Origin: Neobacillus driksii
GTDB lineage: Bacteria; Bacillota; Bacilli; Bacillales; Cytobacillaceae
Direction: 5' to 3'
DNA: 64,000 nucleotides
NCBI RefSeq assembly: GCF_013409995.1
Contig: NZ_JACCBX010000009.1
Location: 186,001 to 250,000 of the forward strand
In this document: positions 16,374 through 25,854 of the stretch, piece by piece
Numbering within the stretch: position 1 is the stretch's first letter
Layout: every line of letters starts with the position of its first letter
Notes under the pieces: model-generated
The model's database searches: none
Told to the model about the DNA's origin: nothing
Seen by the model: only the letters and a program-made list of their open reading frames with translations
Position numbers and translations under genes: made by a program

Positions 16374-16423
16374 CTGGGTGCAAGAGTTGAACATCAAAGC
16401 TGTCAATGAGGCAGCTTTTCTTA
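16367..16423 (+). repeat. CTAAC repeat interrupted by intron 1, left part
   Basis: Core GCTAACTGGGTGC and hairpin AGCTGTCAATGAGGCAGCT with TTTCTTA. The copy continues at 18281 after the intron. Confidence 0.85.
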
Positions 16424-18280
16424 GTGTGCCAGGCATGGCAACTATCTAGGTGGTGAAAGTCCACTGTGGGGGTACACATCGACCAACCACTAAGGAAGCG
16501 CAAGGTACTTACCGTGAGGTAAGGGCTGGAGGAAGCGTGGAATAAAATCTTGGCTCGACGAACAGAAATCTGATACCAAGGCTCTATGAAGGGATTAGAC
16601 TCCTAAGCAAGTTAAAGTCCAAAAGATGTGCGTAATTTTGTAGAGTAAATCAGGCCAGTAAAAGAGGAAAGATAGTTGTCTTACCCTGGGAGGTCTTGCG
16701 GATGTACAGAAGTACAGTCGAAAAAGGTTAGTCGCAAGAAGTCAGCAGAAGCCATAGTAATGAAATAATTTCATGAAGGGCTGAACAATTTATAGTGTTT
16801 CACCACCACGAATGCGTGAGTGACGAAAACTCCGAATGTGTTAATGGTAAAAGTATGAGCGTATCTCAAAGGATAACCAAAAGGGAGCTATCACTTACTA
16901 CGTGAGAGGGAAGGAGAAACGAGTGTGGAACTTTTAGAACAAATCCTAAGTAATCAAAATATGAACGAAGCCTACCTACGTGTCTATAGAAACAAAGGCG
17001 CCAGTGGTGTTGATGGTGTAACAGTCGACGAACTAAAGCAATATCTGAAAAAGAACAAAGATGAGTTGCGTCAGCGCATCAGAACAAGAAAATACCAACC
17101 ACAAGCTGCTTTATGAGTGGAAATCCCAAAAGAAAACGGAAAGATGCGCAAATTGGGAATACCAACAGTAGTGGACAGAGTCGTTCAACAAGCCATCCAT
17201 CAAGCTCTCAGTCCGATATTTGAAGAACAGTTCAGCGAATTTAGTTACGGTTTCAGACCAAAAAGAAGTTGTGAAATGGCGATTATTAAAAGCCTGGAAT
17301 TTCTGAATGATAGTCATGATTGGGTAGTCGACATTGACCTTGAAAGATTCTTCGATACCGTCCATCATGATAAACTCATGCGAATTATATCCAAGACAAT
17401 AAAAGATGGCGATGTCATCTCGTTAATCAGAAAATACTTAGACAGTGGAGTCATGGTAAATGGTAAATATGAAGACACACCTGTCGGTACTCCGCAAGGA
17501 GGAAACCTCAGTCCACTATTGAGTAATATTATGTTAAACGAACTTGATAAGGAACTAGAGAAAAGAGGACTAAGATTCGTGAGGTACGCTGATGATGCCC
17601 TTATCTTTGTGAAAAGTGAAAAAGCAGCGAACCGAGTAATGAATTCAATCGTGAGATTTATAGAAGAAAAATTAGGTCTGATAGTCAATGTTGAGAAGAG
17701 TAGAATCTCACGTCCAAAAGAATTAAAATTCTTAGGATTTGGGTATTAATACGACATTAATAACAAGAGATATCAAGTGAAACCTCATCAAAGTTCGGTA
17801 CAGAAGTTTCAAAGGAAGCTTCGACAACTGACAAAGCGAAACTGGAGTGTTCCACTAGACTACCGAAAATTGAAATTGAAACAAGTAATATTTGGATGGG
17901 TAAACTACTTTAGAGTAGCAAACATGAAAAAAGTGACTGAACGAATAGACACAAAGCTTCGCTCTAGAATTAGGGTCATCATCTGGAAACAATGGAAAGT
18001 AGCGAAGAAACAAATTAAATCGCTTATTCAACTAGGGATTCAGGAGGAAGAAGCGAAAGGATTAACCTACTGTCGAAAAGGTTACCGATTCATAGGATTA
18101 TCCAAAGTCGTCCAAAGAGCAATCTCAAACAAAAGACTAAAGCAGAGGGGAGTCCCTCTGCTTTAGAACATTATCTAAAAGTGCACACTGTGATATAAAT
18201 TGAAACGCCGTATACGCGAACCGTACGTACGGTGTTGTGAGAGGGGCGATAATAATAAATTTATTTTCCCTCTACTCGAT
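16424..18280 (+). mobile_element. group II intron, copy 1 (class C-like)
   Basis: Begins GTGTGCC and ends CTACTCGAT. A domain V hairpin lies at 18203-18236 and domain VI after it, with a bulged A seven bases from the 3' end (18274). Both the GTGYG start and the AY end fit group II rules, and removing it restores a normal CTAAC repeat. The encoded protein has no endonuclease domain and the insertion follows a terminator-like hairpin, both traits of class C. Near-identical ends occur in copy 2 at 30064-31918. Copy 1 cannot make a full protein. Confidence 0.85.
16925..18198 (+). pseudogene. broken group II intron reverse transcriptase/maturase
   Basis: Same frame and product as the intact copy at 30563, but with three lesions: an AGA-to-TGA stop at 17114-17116 (after QPQAAL), a TAC-to-TAA stop at 17747-17749 (after FLGFGY), and a one-base loss near 18150 that shifts the last residues. 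The YADD catalytic motif of the reverse transcriptase is still present. The ribosome site AAGGAGAAACGA and GTG start are kept. It can move only if helped by protein from another copy. Confidence 0.85.
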
Positions 18281-18312
18281 TCGTACTAACGAAGCAGAAT
18301 AGTAAAAGAAGA
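18281..18312 (+). repeat. CTAAC repeat interrupted by intron 1, right part
   Basis: TCGTACTAACGAAGCAG and AATAGTAAAAGAAG form the right palindrome immediately after the intron end. Confidence 0.8.
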
Positions 18313-18440
18313 GTACATATAATCCATTAAAATACATAAGAAATACTTATGATATTTCATAAAGAAATAACTATCAACTTAGAGTGTTTAATGAGGTAGT
18401 AAAAGTTATAAACTGTTCGTTCATCAAGGAGGGAATTTTA

Positions 18441-18905
18441 TTGGAAAAAGAAATCAGGTTTAGAATTGCTACTGAACAAGATTTGGTTAGAATTGTTGAA
18501 ATGCTTGCGAATGATGAATTAGGAAGGAATCGTGAGCGTTATGAACAACCACTTCCAGAAAGTTACACAAAAGCATTTCATGCTATCACTTCTGACCCTA
18601 ATAACGAGTTGGTAGTAGCTTATCAAGGTAATGAAGTGATTGGTGTACAACAAATAACATTTACTCCATATATTACACACCAAGGTGGTTGGAGAGCTAC
18701 TATTGAAGGGGTCCGAACAAGCTCATCTGTCCGTGGCAAGGGAGTAGGAACCGAACTGATAAAATGGGCAATTCAACGTGCAAACGAACGTGGTTGTCAT
18801 TTAATTCAACTTACTACTGATAAACAAAGAGTCGATGCATTACGTTTTTATGAGCGATTAGGTTTTAAATCAACGCACGAAGGGTTAAAAATGAAATTGA
18901 ATTAG
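18441..18905 (+). CDS. GNAT family N-acetyltransferase
   Basis: A 155-residue N-acetyltransferase beginning MEKEIRFRIATEQDLVRIVEML. The acetyl-CoA loop is VRGKGVGTELIKWAI, preceded by strand WRATIEGVRTSSS, with RFYERLGFK at the end. The start is TTG 18441 behind AAGGAGGG; an upstream ATG at 18384 has no ribosome site. It is a single-gene unit directly downstream of the intron-bearing repeat. Substrate unknown. Confidence 0.85.
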   Translation: MEKEIRFRIATEQDLVRIVEMLANDELGRNRERYEQPLPESYTKAFHAITSDPNNELVVAYQGNEVIGVQQITFTPYITHQGGWRATIEGVRTSSSVRGKGVGTELIKWAIQRANERGCHLIQLTTDKQRVDALRFYERLGFKSTHEGLKMKLN

Positions 18906-18909
18906 TTAG

Positions 18910-19001
18910 CTTATTCAACTAACGGGGCAAGAGGTTTAGATGGGATCGCTGCGGCGGTCTATTTTTGTTATGGAGCTATCGGTGCAGGTTAGTTCAATAA
19001 T
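18910..19001 (+). repeat. CTAAC repeat, long form
   Basis: Core TCAACTAACGGGGC, GATCGCTGCGGCGGTC hairpin, then TTGTTATGGAGCTATCGGTGC and AGGTTAGTTCAATAA. Confidence 0.75.
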
Positions 19002-19064
19002 CGTTTAGAAATGATATAATAAAAAGAATATTCAGGTATTTGATATTTACGAGGTGAGATAGTT

Positions 19065-19550
19065 ATGGAAAAAACAGAATATGAATGGGTAAAACAAACA
19101 AGACAGATTTTATTAGATCAGTGTAAAGAATTGAACGAAAATGATTTTACAAAAGAATTTGGATTTGGTTTTCAAAGTATAAGAGATTCTTTAGTTCATG
19201 TGGCAGGTTGTTATCATGCTTGGCTGGGTTCTTTTACACTTTCAGAAACAACATCACCCCTATTAACAAAGGAAGTAATCAATGAGATGCAAATAGGCGA
19301 TATTCAACGTTATTTTCAACAAGCGGACAAATATGTAGATACTGTATTTGAACAATTCACTGATAAATTTGATGATATTATCGAAAAAGAACCTTCTTGG
19401 AAGATAGGCAGTGGAGCTATAAGGAAAACGCCACACCAATTACTAACTCATTCTATTACACATGAATTTCATCATAAAGGGCAAATTGTAGCAATGCTGC
19501 GTCTACTGGGTTACATACCTAAAAGTACAGACATATTGTGGGCTACCTGA
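19065..19550 (+). CDS. DinB family protein
   Basis: A 161-residue four-helix protein of the DinB / bacillithiol-transferase-like superfamily. Candidate metal ligands are His46 in LVHVAGCYHAW and the pair in THEFHHKGQI near the C-terminus, giving the usual three-histidine set. Members include thiol transferases and detoxification enzymes; the substrate here is unknown. It is a single-gene unit followed by a terminator and a CTAAC repeat. Confidence 0.8.
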   Translation: MEKTEYEWVKQTRQILLDQCKELNENDFTKEFGFGFQSIRDSLVHVAGCYHAWLGSFTLSETTSPLLTKEVINEMQIGDIQRYFQQADKYVDTVFEQFTDKFDDIIEKEPSWKIGSGAIRKTPHQLLTHSITHEFHHKGQIVAMLRLLGYIPKSTDILWAT

Positions 19551-19594
19551 GAGGGAGTTCGTAAAATAATAAAAAAACAGATTTGAATAAAGAT

Positions 19595-19625
19595 AGCCTA
19601 AAAAAATATTTTTAGGCTTTTTTAA
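19595..19625 (+). terminator. rho-independent terminator
   Basis: AGCCTAAAAA and TTTTTAGGCT arms followed by a T run after the DinB gene. Confidence 0.8.
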
Positions 19626-19630
19626 GCAAG

Positions 19631-19730
19631 TTTGTGAACAAATACACTTACACTAACGGGTGCTTTACTTTAAGATTAGGGGCTGCGGCAGCCTTTTTCT
19701 TTTTGTGCTAACGAGCAGTTTAGTTTAAGA
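19631..19730 (+). repeat. CTAAC repeat, long form
   Basis: Flank TTTGTGAACAAATACACTTA, core CACTAACGGGTGC, GGGGCTGCGGCAGCC hairpin with T run, then GTGCTAACGAGCAG and TTTAGTTTAAG. Confidence 0.85.
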
Positions 19731-19828
19731 TACTCCTTCAAAAATTCAGTCAATTTTGGAGCAGAAATGTTGTAATAGTGGAAAGAAATTGAGCTATTTA
19801 TTAGGAGTGTATCAGTTTCCAATGTTTT

Positions 19829-19875
19829 AGAACAAGCCAATTTTCCAAAAGGAAATCAGCTTGTTCTTTTTTTTT
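19829..19875. terminator. terminator overlapping the end of the MerR gene
   Basis: AGAACAAGC and GCTTGTTCT arms. The + strand has a nine-T run after the hairpin; the hairpin also sits at the 3' end of the minus-strand gene. Confidence 0.6.
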
Positions 19876-20299
19876 GCGGGCTATTAGAATTTATTGATTC
19901 CCATTCTTTAGGATTCGTATCATCTGGGACTACACCATTGATAATATCAAGGTAGTGATTTGCTTTTTCTTCCATATATTTAGCTCTTTGTTTTGCCTCC
20001 TTTAACTGAGTCAGAGCGATGGCTTTTTGTTTCATAATGATTTCATAGCGTTCATGAATGGTAGAACGTCCTTCCAAACATAGGTCTACATAGGATTTAA
20101 TGTCTTCCACTGACATACCACATTGTTTTAGATATTTAACACCTATAAGCCAACTGATTGATTCTTCATCAAAAAGTCGAATATTGTTTTTGTCTCGCTG
20201 TACACTTGGAACTAATCCTTTATCCGTATAGAAACGAACGGTATGTTCAGTCAGATCAAGTAGCTTGGACACTTCCTTCACAGTATGCATTTTAACCAC
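19856..20299 (-). CDS. MerR family regulator (AdhR-like)
   Basis: A 147-residue MerR-type activator/repressor. The N-terminal winged helix is HTVKEVSKLLDLTEHTVRFYTDKGLV, followed by a long coiled-coil dimerisation helix (residues 80-118) and a short tail without metal-binding cysteines. AdhR-like members respond to aldehydes or electrophiles. It is divergent from an aldo/keto reductase gene whose promoter has the 19-base spacer and inverted repeat typical of MerR targets, so this is its likely regulator. Confidence 0.85.
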   Translation of the reverse strand: MVKMHTVKEVSKLLDLTEHTVRFYTDKGLVPSVQRDKNNIRLFDEESISWLIGVKYLKQCGMSVEDIKSYVDLCLEGRSTIHERYEIIMKQKAIALTQLKEAKQRAKYMEEKANHYLDIINGVVPDDTNPKEWESINSNSPQKKRTS

Positions 20300-20336
20300 T
20301 CCCTAATAATTTTTTATTAAAACTTTTTAAAATCCC

Positions 20337-20367
20337 TTGCCTTCGTGTTGCTCGAAGGTGATAGGAT
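20337..20367 (+). promoter_or_regulatory. MerR-type promoter with operator
   Basis: TTGCCT (20337-20342), a 19-base spacer and TAGGAT (20362-20367). The spacer is centred on the dyad CCTTCG-N7-CGAAGG. The overlong spacer is the mark of MerR-activated promoters, and CCTTCGAG..CTCGAAGG-like dyads are known for AdhR-type regulators. Confidence 0.8.
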
Positions 20368-20475
20368 TATCATAGTTCAAGTTACTGAAATTGTAAATCA
20401 CAAACCATAGAGGACTAAATGGGATAAAATCAGTAAATTTGAAATTTTACATTTAAAATACAGGAGGAATTATAA

Positions 20476-21327
20476 ATGCAAAAAGTAATTTTAAACAACG
20501 GTGTTGAGATGCCTATTCTTGGCTTTGGTGTATATCAAATTGAAGATCCAAACCTATGTGAACAGGCAGTTTATGATGCCCTTATTGCAGGTTATCGCTT
20601 GATTGACACAGCAGCAGCTTATATGAATGAAGAAGCAGTAGGCAGAGCTATCAAGCGAAGTGGTGTCCCAAGAGAAGAAATATTTATTACGACAAAACTT
20701 TGGATTCAAGATACAGGTTATGAGAATGCCAAGAAAGGATTCGCAAAATCACTGGAACGATTACAAGTAGATTATATCGATTTGTATTTAATCCATCAGC
20801 CATTTGGGGATGTATATGGTTCTTGGCGTGCGATGGAGGAATTGAATCGTGAAGGTAAGATTAGGGCGATTGGAGTCAGCAACTTCTATCCAGACCGTCT
20901 GGTGGATTTGATTGATCATAATGAAGTAGTTCCAGCAGTAAACCAGGTTGAAACCCATCCTTTTTGCCAACAAATAGAAAGTCATACCCCTATGAAAGAG
21001 AACAATGTACAGATTATGTCCTGGGGTCCGTTTGCCGAAGGAAAAAATAACATGTTCCAAAATGAAGTATTAGCATCAATAGCTGAAAAATACAATAAAT
21101 CTGTTGCCCAAGTGATTTTACGCTGGTTAACACAAAGAGAAGTAGTCGTCATTCCAAAGTCAGTTCATAAAGAAAGAATCATTGAAAACTTTAATATCTT
21201 TGACTTTGAATTAAGTCAAGAAGATTTGGAGACGATTGCTACTTTAGATACGAAAGAGAGCGTGTTCTTTTCACATAGAGATCCTGAATTTGTAAGATGG
21301 CTTGGAAACGTTAAATTTGATGTTTAA
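20476..21327 (+). CDS. aldo/keto reductase
   Basis: A 283-residue NADPH-dependent aldo/keto reductase (AKR5-like). The catalytic tetrad is visible: Asp in YRLIDTAAAY, Tyr in AAAYMNEEAVG, Lys in FITTKLW and His in YLIHQPFG. IPKSVHKERIIENFNIF is the C-terminal cofactor loop, and GVSNF is conserved. It lies behind a MerR-type promoter and is divergent from the MerR gene, so it probably detoxifies aldehydes. AGGAGG precedes the ATG. Confidence 0.9.
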   Translation: MQKVILNNGVEMPILGFGVYQIEDPNLCEQAVYDALIAGYRLIDTAAAYMNEEAVGRAIKRSGVPREEIFITTKLWIQDTGYENAKKGFAKSLERLQVDYIDLYLIHQPFGDVYGSWRAMEELNREGKIRAIGVSNFYPDRLVDLIDHNEVVPAVNQVETHPFCQQIESHTPMKENNVQIMSWGPFAEGKNNMFQNEVLASIAEKYNKSVAQVILRWLTQREVVVIPKSVHKERIIENFNIFDFELSQEDLETIATLDTKESVFFSHRDPEFVRWLGNVKFDV

Positions 21328-21341
21328 TGTTATTTATCACT

Positions 21342-21378
21342 GAAAAACCGAAATTCCAAATTTGGAAATTCGGTTTTT
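21342..21378 (+). terminator. rho-independent terminator
   Basis: AAAAACCGAAATTCC and GGAAATTCGGTTTTT arms just after the aldo/keto reductase gene. Confidence 0.8.
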
Positions 21379-21417
21379 ACCTTTTTGAATACATTCCTTA
21401 TAAGGGGGAAAAACGCA

Positions 21418-22552
21418 ATGAGAAAGAATTTCAGGAGCAAATCAATCAATGATACTTTTATAAAAGAAGGTAACTGCTCTGCGGTTGTAGTTGGTGCGTC
21501 GCTTTCTGGACTAATGACAGGGATTGCTCTTTCACGAGCTGGACTGAAGGTTACTATTTTAGAGAGAGCTGGGGCGAAACCACGTAGTGGTGCTGTTCTT
21601 CAAGTTGACAGTGGGGAAATTGATCGAACAAAAACAGCTAAATTCTTGAGAAAACTTGCTTCTGGTGGATATAGATCGGCTGAGGCTTGGTCATCTATAC
21701 AGTTTCGATTACGCACAGAAGTCGAAGCTGATTCCAGAATTGACTTACGTTATGATACCCGTGTTCAAACTGTTAATCAGGACGACAACTCTGCTTGGGT
21801 TGTGACGGATAAGGGTGAAACATTCCACGGAGACATTTTGATTGGTGCTGATGGTCACCGTAGTATTGTGCGACGTTATGTTTCACCGCATAAACCGAAC
21901 GCCACTTTTGCGGGATACTTGATATGGGTAGCCATTGTAGTTGAGAAAGACATACCTGAAAAACACCGACCTAGCCTCAATGCCCCGAAGTTTACTATGC
22001 CAGATGGTATCGGTGACTTTTTACTAGGTTCCATTATCGCTGGAGCCGACGGTTCTACAGCTCTAGGAGATCGACGACTGGGATGGGCTTGGTACGATAA
22101 CACTCAAAATGATTTGTTACGTCGTCTTGGATGTGTTGAAGGAGACGTTGTGCAACATTTGCTTCATGCATCAGACATCCCTGAACAGACATTGATTGAG
22201 CTAGCTGAAAAGGCTTCTGATAGATGGGCTCAACCTTGGTTGGATGCAATTCTCCATAGTATTCAAACACGTAATCTTATCGGAACACCGATTTGCCGAG
22301 TACGTTCCTGAAAATCTTGTGAAAGGGCGTATAGCAATCGTTGGAGATGCTGCACATCTACCTACACCACTAACTGCGTCAGTATTTTATGCTTCCTTAC
22401 AAGATGCTTCTACCTTAGCTGAATGTGTTGCAAAGGGGATACAAGGAACTGAAGTATCTGAGGCTCTACTGGAATATGAGTCTCTCCGTCTAAAAAATGC
22501 ACGTCAAATTGTGCAATCTGGACAATCATTTAGTCAATCATTTGGACGATAA
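21418..22552 (+). pseudogene. frameshifted FAD-dependent monooxygenase
   Basis: A PHBH-type flavin monooxygenase. The N-terminal FAD motif is VVVGASLSGLMTGIALSRAG, DG is in ILIGADGHRSIVRRY, and the second FAD motif GDAAHLPTP appears only in another frame. The first frame ends at 22311 just after NLIGTPI; the second continues as AEYVPENLVKGRIAIVGDAAH to 22552. One indel near 22290 breaks it. The usual T-G-x-G after DAAH is replaced by TASVF, a further sign of decay. The start is ATG 21418 behind AAGGGGG. Confidence 0.8.
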
Positions 22553-22577
22553 AAGTGGAGTAAACAGCATACGATAA

Positions 22578-22694
22578 TTTGTGAAGCATTACACTTAACC
22601 TATCGGGGGCGATACTTCAAAAAGGTCGCTTTTTTTGCATGGAAAATTGTGAATTGATGTATCTAAACTATCCGGGCAAGTTAGTAGAATAACG
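22578..22694 (+). repeat. CTAAC repeat, tandem flank form
   Basis: Flank TTGTGAAGCATTACACTTAA, core CCTATCGGGGGCG and hairpin with T run, then a second flank TTGTGAATTGATGTATC and palindrome AAACTATCCGGGCAAG / TTAGTAGAA. The upstream flank occurs twice, so two units are fused. Confidence 0.75.
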
Positions 22695-22778
22695 ATTATG
22701 GTAAAATAAAGTAAAAAGAGGCAAAATAAAGGTAATATAATTTAATATGGTAAAGGTGAAAGTGTAGGTGAGGGCCAA

Positions 22779-23117
22779 ATGTCAGAAGATGAATTATTCT
22801 CATATAAGGCATCTAATGTTTATGAAATATATTCAAAAATACTCGATTCATTGAAAGAAATAGGACCGTTTGAAATTGAGTTTAAAAAGACTTCTATACA
22901 TCTTTTAAATAAATCTTCCTTTGGAGGAGTTCATCCAAAAAAGAAATGGTTAGATTTTAATTTAGTAACAAACCATCAAATTGAACACGAGAAGATAACG
23001 AAGATTGAACAAGTTTCCAAAAACAGATTTCACAATAACTTTAGATTTCATAGTGTAGACGAACTAACTAAAGAGTTTTTAGTTCTTTTAAAAGAATCAT
23101 ATCAATTGATGAGTTAG
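22779..23117 (+). CDS. DUF5655-domain protein
   Basis: A 112-residue soluble protein. The pattern GPFEIEFKKTSIHLLNKSSFGGVHPKKKWLDFNLVT, then RFHNNFRFHSVDELTKEFLVLLKESY, is that of DUF5655, a small domain that also occurs fused to DNA-related proteins. There are no catalytic residues that I can name. It lies 22 bases upstream of a small membrane-protein gene and may be co-transcribed with it. Confidence 0.75.
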   Translation: MSEDELFSYKASNVYEIYSKILDSLKEIGPFEIEFKKTSIHLLNKSSFGGVHPKKKWLDFNLVTNHQIEHEKITKIEQVSKNRFHNNFRFHSVDELTKEFLVLLKESYQLMS

Positions 23118-23139
23118 TTAAAGAAAGGAATTTAATACC

Positions 23140-23436
23140 ATGGGCAGTATTTTCTTAGGAATTATATCTGGTCTAATATTTGGTTTAATATCTGTAATAA
23201 TAATGCTTCCGATGAAATTCGAAGATAAACGTACTGCTATTATTGGTTCTTTTATAAATCGTTTTACGATTGGTTTCTTGATATCAGTAACTGTTCTTCC
23301 TATGTATGGTTGGACAAAAGGAGTATTGATAGGATTGTTAATTAGCCTCCCAGACGCACTTATTACAAAAGCCTATTTACCAATCATTGTCTTAGGAGTA
23401 ATCGGAGGAGCTATTATTGGAGGCTTTATTGGCTAA
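23140..23436 (+). CDS. small multi-pass membrane protein, 98 aa
   Basis: Hydrophobic throughout, with three or four membrane segments and glycine-rich helices (GIISGLIFGLISVIIMLP, then VIGGAIIGGFIG). An AAAGGAA site lies ahead of the ATG. It is probably co-transcribed with the DUF5655 gene. No function is known. Confidence 0.65.
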   Translation: MGSIFLGIISGLIFGLISVIIMLPMKFEDKRTAIIGSFINRFTIGFLISVTVLPMYGWTKGVLIGLLISLPDALITKAYLPIIVLGVIGGAIIGGFIG

Positions 23437-23460
23437 GGTGGTTTGAGGGGTCATAACGAT

Positions 23461-23582
23461 AATCTTATTGATCTTAGGGTGCGTTGATCCAGAAGGATTA
23501 ACCCCCTTTTTTGTTGAATTAATTGACTAAGATTAAGTCCAGGAATTCCTTATTCGACTAACGTGGCAGTATATGTAGTATG
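23461..23582 (+). repeat. CTAAC repeat, long form, stretched
   Basis: Core CTTAGGGTGC with the GTTGATCCAGAAGGATTAAC hairpin and T run, then about 45 extra bases before TTCGACTAACGTGGCAG and TATATGTAG. Confidence 0.7.
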
Positions 23583-23740
23583 AATATCTACCGTATTCAA
23601 CGTAAGTAATGGTACAAAAATGATCGAATTTCTTATCTTTTGATTTTACCATGATTTACAAATTTCCTCTATTTGATATAGTAGAATAGTAGGCAACTTA
23701 ATATATTTCTAGGTGAAATCGTGATGGAGAATAAACGGAA

Positions 23741-25033
23741 ATGAGAAAATTACGTGATATTACAGGGGAACGGTTTGGAAAGTTAACTGTACTAAATGCT
23801 GTAAGAGTTCCCATAGGTGATGGGAAGTTTCGTACAAAGTGGAATTGTATTTGTGATTGTGGTAAACAAAAAATAGTCGATGGTTCTTCTTTGACATCTG
23901 GAAAAACTAAAACCTGTAACGGGTGTTTACAAGTAGACATATCCATTGGACAACAATTTGGTAAGTTAACAGTTATAAAGTCAGTTAAAATACACGAGAA
24001 AAATAGTCACAGAACCATGTGGGAATGTAGATGTGAATGTGGCAACATTCGATTAGTAAGGGGAACTATCCTACAAAACAGAGGTTCCCACTCATGTGAA
24101 AAATGTATGAAAAGTCAAAATCTAACAGGAAGACGTTTCGAAAGATTGCTTGTGTTGGAAAATGCTAAAGAAGATGGTTATTGGAAGTGCGTTTGTGATT
24201 GTGGTACCACATCAACAGTAAATTATACAAGTTTATTAAGAGGAATCACAAAGAGTTGTGGCTGCCTTGCAATTGATTTGTTGAAGGAACGAAATAAAGC
24301 ATCAGGTACACATCATATGACTAATACTCGCTTACATAATATATGGGATACCATGAAAGCCCGTTGTCATCGTCAGAACAGCAAGGACTACAAAAATTAC
24401 GGAGCCAGAGGTATAACTGTTTGTGAGGAATGGAGAAATAAGTTTGAAAACTTTTATCAGTGGGCAATAGACAATGGGTACGAAGAGTATTTAACACTGG
24501 ATAGGAAAGATGTAAACGGCAACTATGAACCTACAAATTGCCGTTGGGCAACCACTAAGGAACAGGGTAACAACACAAGATACAACCGTTATATCACCAT
24601 TAACGGAGAAACCAATACAATTGCAGAATGGTCACAGATCACAGGGATAGGTCCCAAAGCCTTAAGATATAGAATAGAGTCGGGTTGGGATGAAAAAGAC
24701 CTATTATTACCTGTTGGTGTTCATAAAGTGTATATTACAGTAGGTAATGAAACCAAGACCATTAAAGAGTGGTCTAGAGAAAAGGGTATATCAGATACAG
24801 TAATTAGCAAGCGCTACAAATCTGGTATTAGGGGAGAAGACCTTTTTGCGTATAATCGAAAAATCATTCTAGTTGAAATCGATGGGGTTACCAAGTCCTT
24901 ATCTGACTGGTCAAAAGAAACTGGCATACGACTCACCACACTATTACAGCGATATAATAAAGGGAAACGGGGCAAAGACCTTATTGCCCAAACGAAGAAA
25001 CAAACAATAGAGCAACTTGCATGGGATCTTTAA
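23741..25033 (+). CDS. phage-type protein with zinc-ribbon repeats, HNH-like core and C-terminal helix repeats
   Basis: A 430-residue mosaic. Residues 1-180 hold three copies of a unit FGKLTV..W.C.C.CG with CxxC pairs (zinc-ribbon type). Residues 185-285 (RLHNIWDTMKARCHRQNSKDYKNYG to LDRKDVNGNYEPTNCRWAT) match a domain common in phage AP2/HNH homing-type proteins. Residues 285-415 hold three repeats of GETKTIKEWS..GI...T...R...G..GEDLL, probably DNA-contacting. It stands alone between a CTAAC repeat and a terminator. DNA binding is likely and nuclease activity possible; it may be a free-standing homing endonuclease relative. Confidence 0.7.
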   Translation: MRKLRDITGERFGKLTVLNAVRVPIGDGKFRTKWNCICDCGKQKIVDGSSLTSGKTKTCNGCLQVDISIGQQFGKLTVIKSVKIHEKNSHRTMWECRCECGNIRLVRGTILQNRGSHSCEKCMKSQNLTGRRFERLLVLENAKEDGYWKCVCDCGTTSTVNYTSLLRGITKSCGCLAIDLLKERNKASGTHHMTNTRLHNIWDTMKARCHRQNSKDYKNYGARGITVCEEWRNKFENFYQWAIDNGYEEYLTLDRKDVNGNYEPTNCRWATTKEQGNNTRYNRYITINGETNTIAEWSQITGIGPKALRYRIESGWDEKDLLLPVGVHKVYITVGNETKTIKEWSREKGISDTVISKRYKSGIRGEDLFAYNRKIILVEIDGVTKSLSDWSKETGIRLTTLLQRYNKGKRGKDLIAQTKKQTIEQLAWDL

Positions 25034-25039
25034 ACGCCT

Positions 25040-25075
25040 AAATGAGCTTGGAATTTGCCCCAAGCTCATTTTTTA
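25040..25075 (+). terminator. rho-independent terminator
   Basis: AATGAGCTTG and CAAGCTCATT arms followed by a T run after the phage-type gene. Confidence 0.85.
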
Positions 25076-25134
25076 CTGGCAAATCAATCATGTATGTTTT
25101 ACCAGTATGACTATTAAACATCATTAGCCATTCT

Positions 25135-25375
25135 CATTTGTTGTGCCAAAAAGTGTAAGTGCTACAAACGAAGGATATGAAGTGGTATAGAAGCTAACTA
25201 AAGAAGAAATAGTCTAGTACGCTAAGAAAATGAACGGGTTTTATCAAGACTTCAAAATTGATTTTAAAGGAGATACTTACTTCAGACCTTTTTGGATGAG
25301 TGTTCCAAATCCTCCTATGCCCCAGAACTATTTTACGAAGACATTAACAAAGATGGAAAAAAGGAATTAATTATG
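25135..25375 (+). pseudogene. decayed gene fragment with VCBS/EF-like DxNxDG motif
   Basis: Broken frames read DFKGDTYFRPFWMSVPNPP, then in another frame PELFYEDINKDGKKELIM. The DINKDGKKELI motif is a calcium-loop-like repeat seen in secreted Bacillus proteins. Several stops and a shift show it is dead. It is cut at its 3' side by the IS110-type fragment. Confidence 0.45.
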
Positions 25376-25760
25376 ATGACCACCAGCAGCCTTCTCCACA
25401 TCTTGAAGGAACTCTAATAACCTTCCTAAACCTTGAAGATCGTGTGTAATACTAAAACTCTTATGATGTGGTTTACCTTTATCTAAAAACGCTTGAACCT
25501 GACTTTCTCCTTTCGATACATCCAGACTAATCAATGGATTCATTAATTTTCTCCTTCTCATAGAAATACAAATTAGTCGGTAACCCGTAAAGCTCCTTGT
25601 GATGTCATAAGTTCGCTTGTTAAACGGGATTATGGTCCCAAACAGCCTGAAACATGTTTATACAAGTAGGGGGGAACAGTTTAGTTGACGGAATCTAGTC
25701 CCACGGGTGCGCCGTTTTACCCCGACTGTAATAATAAAACCATAAACAAAAAGGTCAACA
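25367..25760 (-). mobile_element. truncated IS110-family element
   Basis: The minus strand encodes only the first 60 or so residues of an IS110-type DEDD transposase (25367-25543, MNPLISLDVSKGESQVQAFL, ending at GGHHN). The non-coding side (25560-25760) is kept; in IS110 elements this upstream region encodes the guide (bridge) RNA. The catalytic C-terminal half is gone, so the element is dead. It is inserted in or next to a decayed gene. Confidence 0.7.
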
Positions 25761-25781
25761 GAAAATCTGCCTAATCTTATA

Positions 25782-25812
25782 TTACGAACTGGTGCTTTAG
25801 TTTAACAAAGAA
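25782..25812 (+). repeat. possible CTAAC repeat fragment
   Basis: ACGAACTGGTGCTTTAG and TTTAACAAAG resemble a collapsed palindrome. Weak. Confidence 0.3.
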
Positions 25813-25854
25813 AATACTAAAAGTCGGTTCCTTTACAGGAATTCTACTTTTATG

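Noticed and set aside
17117..18166. Two separate intron reverse transcriptase genes in intron 1
   Set aside because: They are parts of one frame cut by stop codons, shown by comparison with the intact copy at 30563.
22244..22552. An independent 102-residue gene
   Set aside because: It is the C-terminal part of the frameshifted monooxygenase; it has no ribosome site and carries the GDAAH motif of that family.
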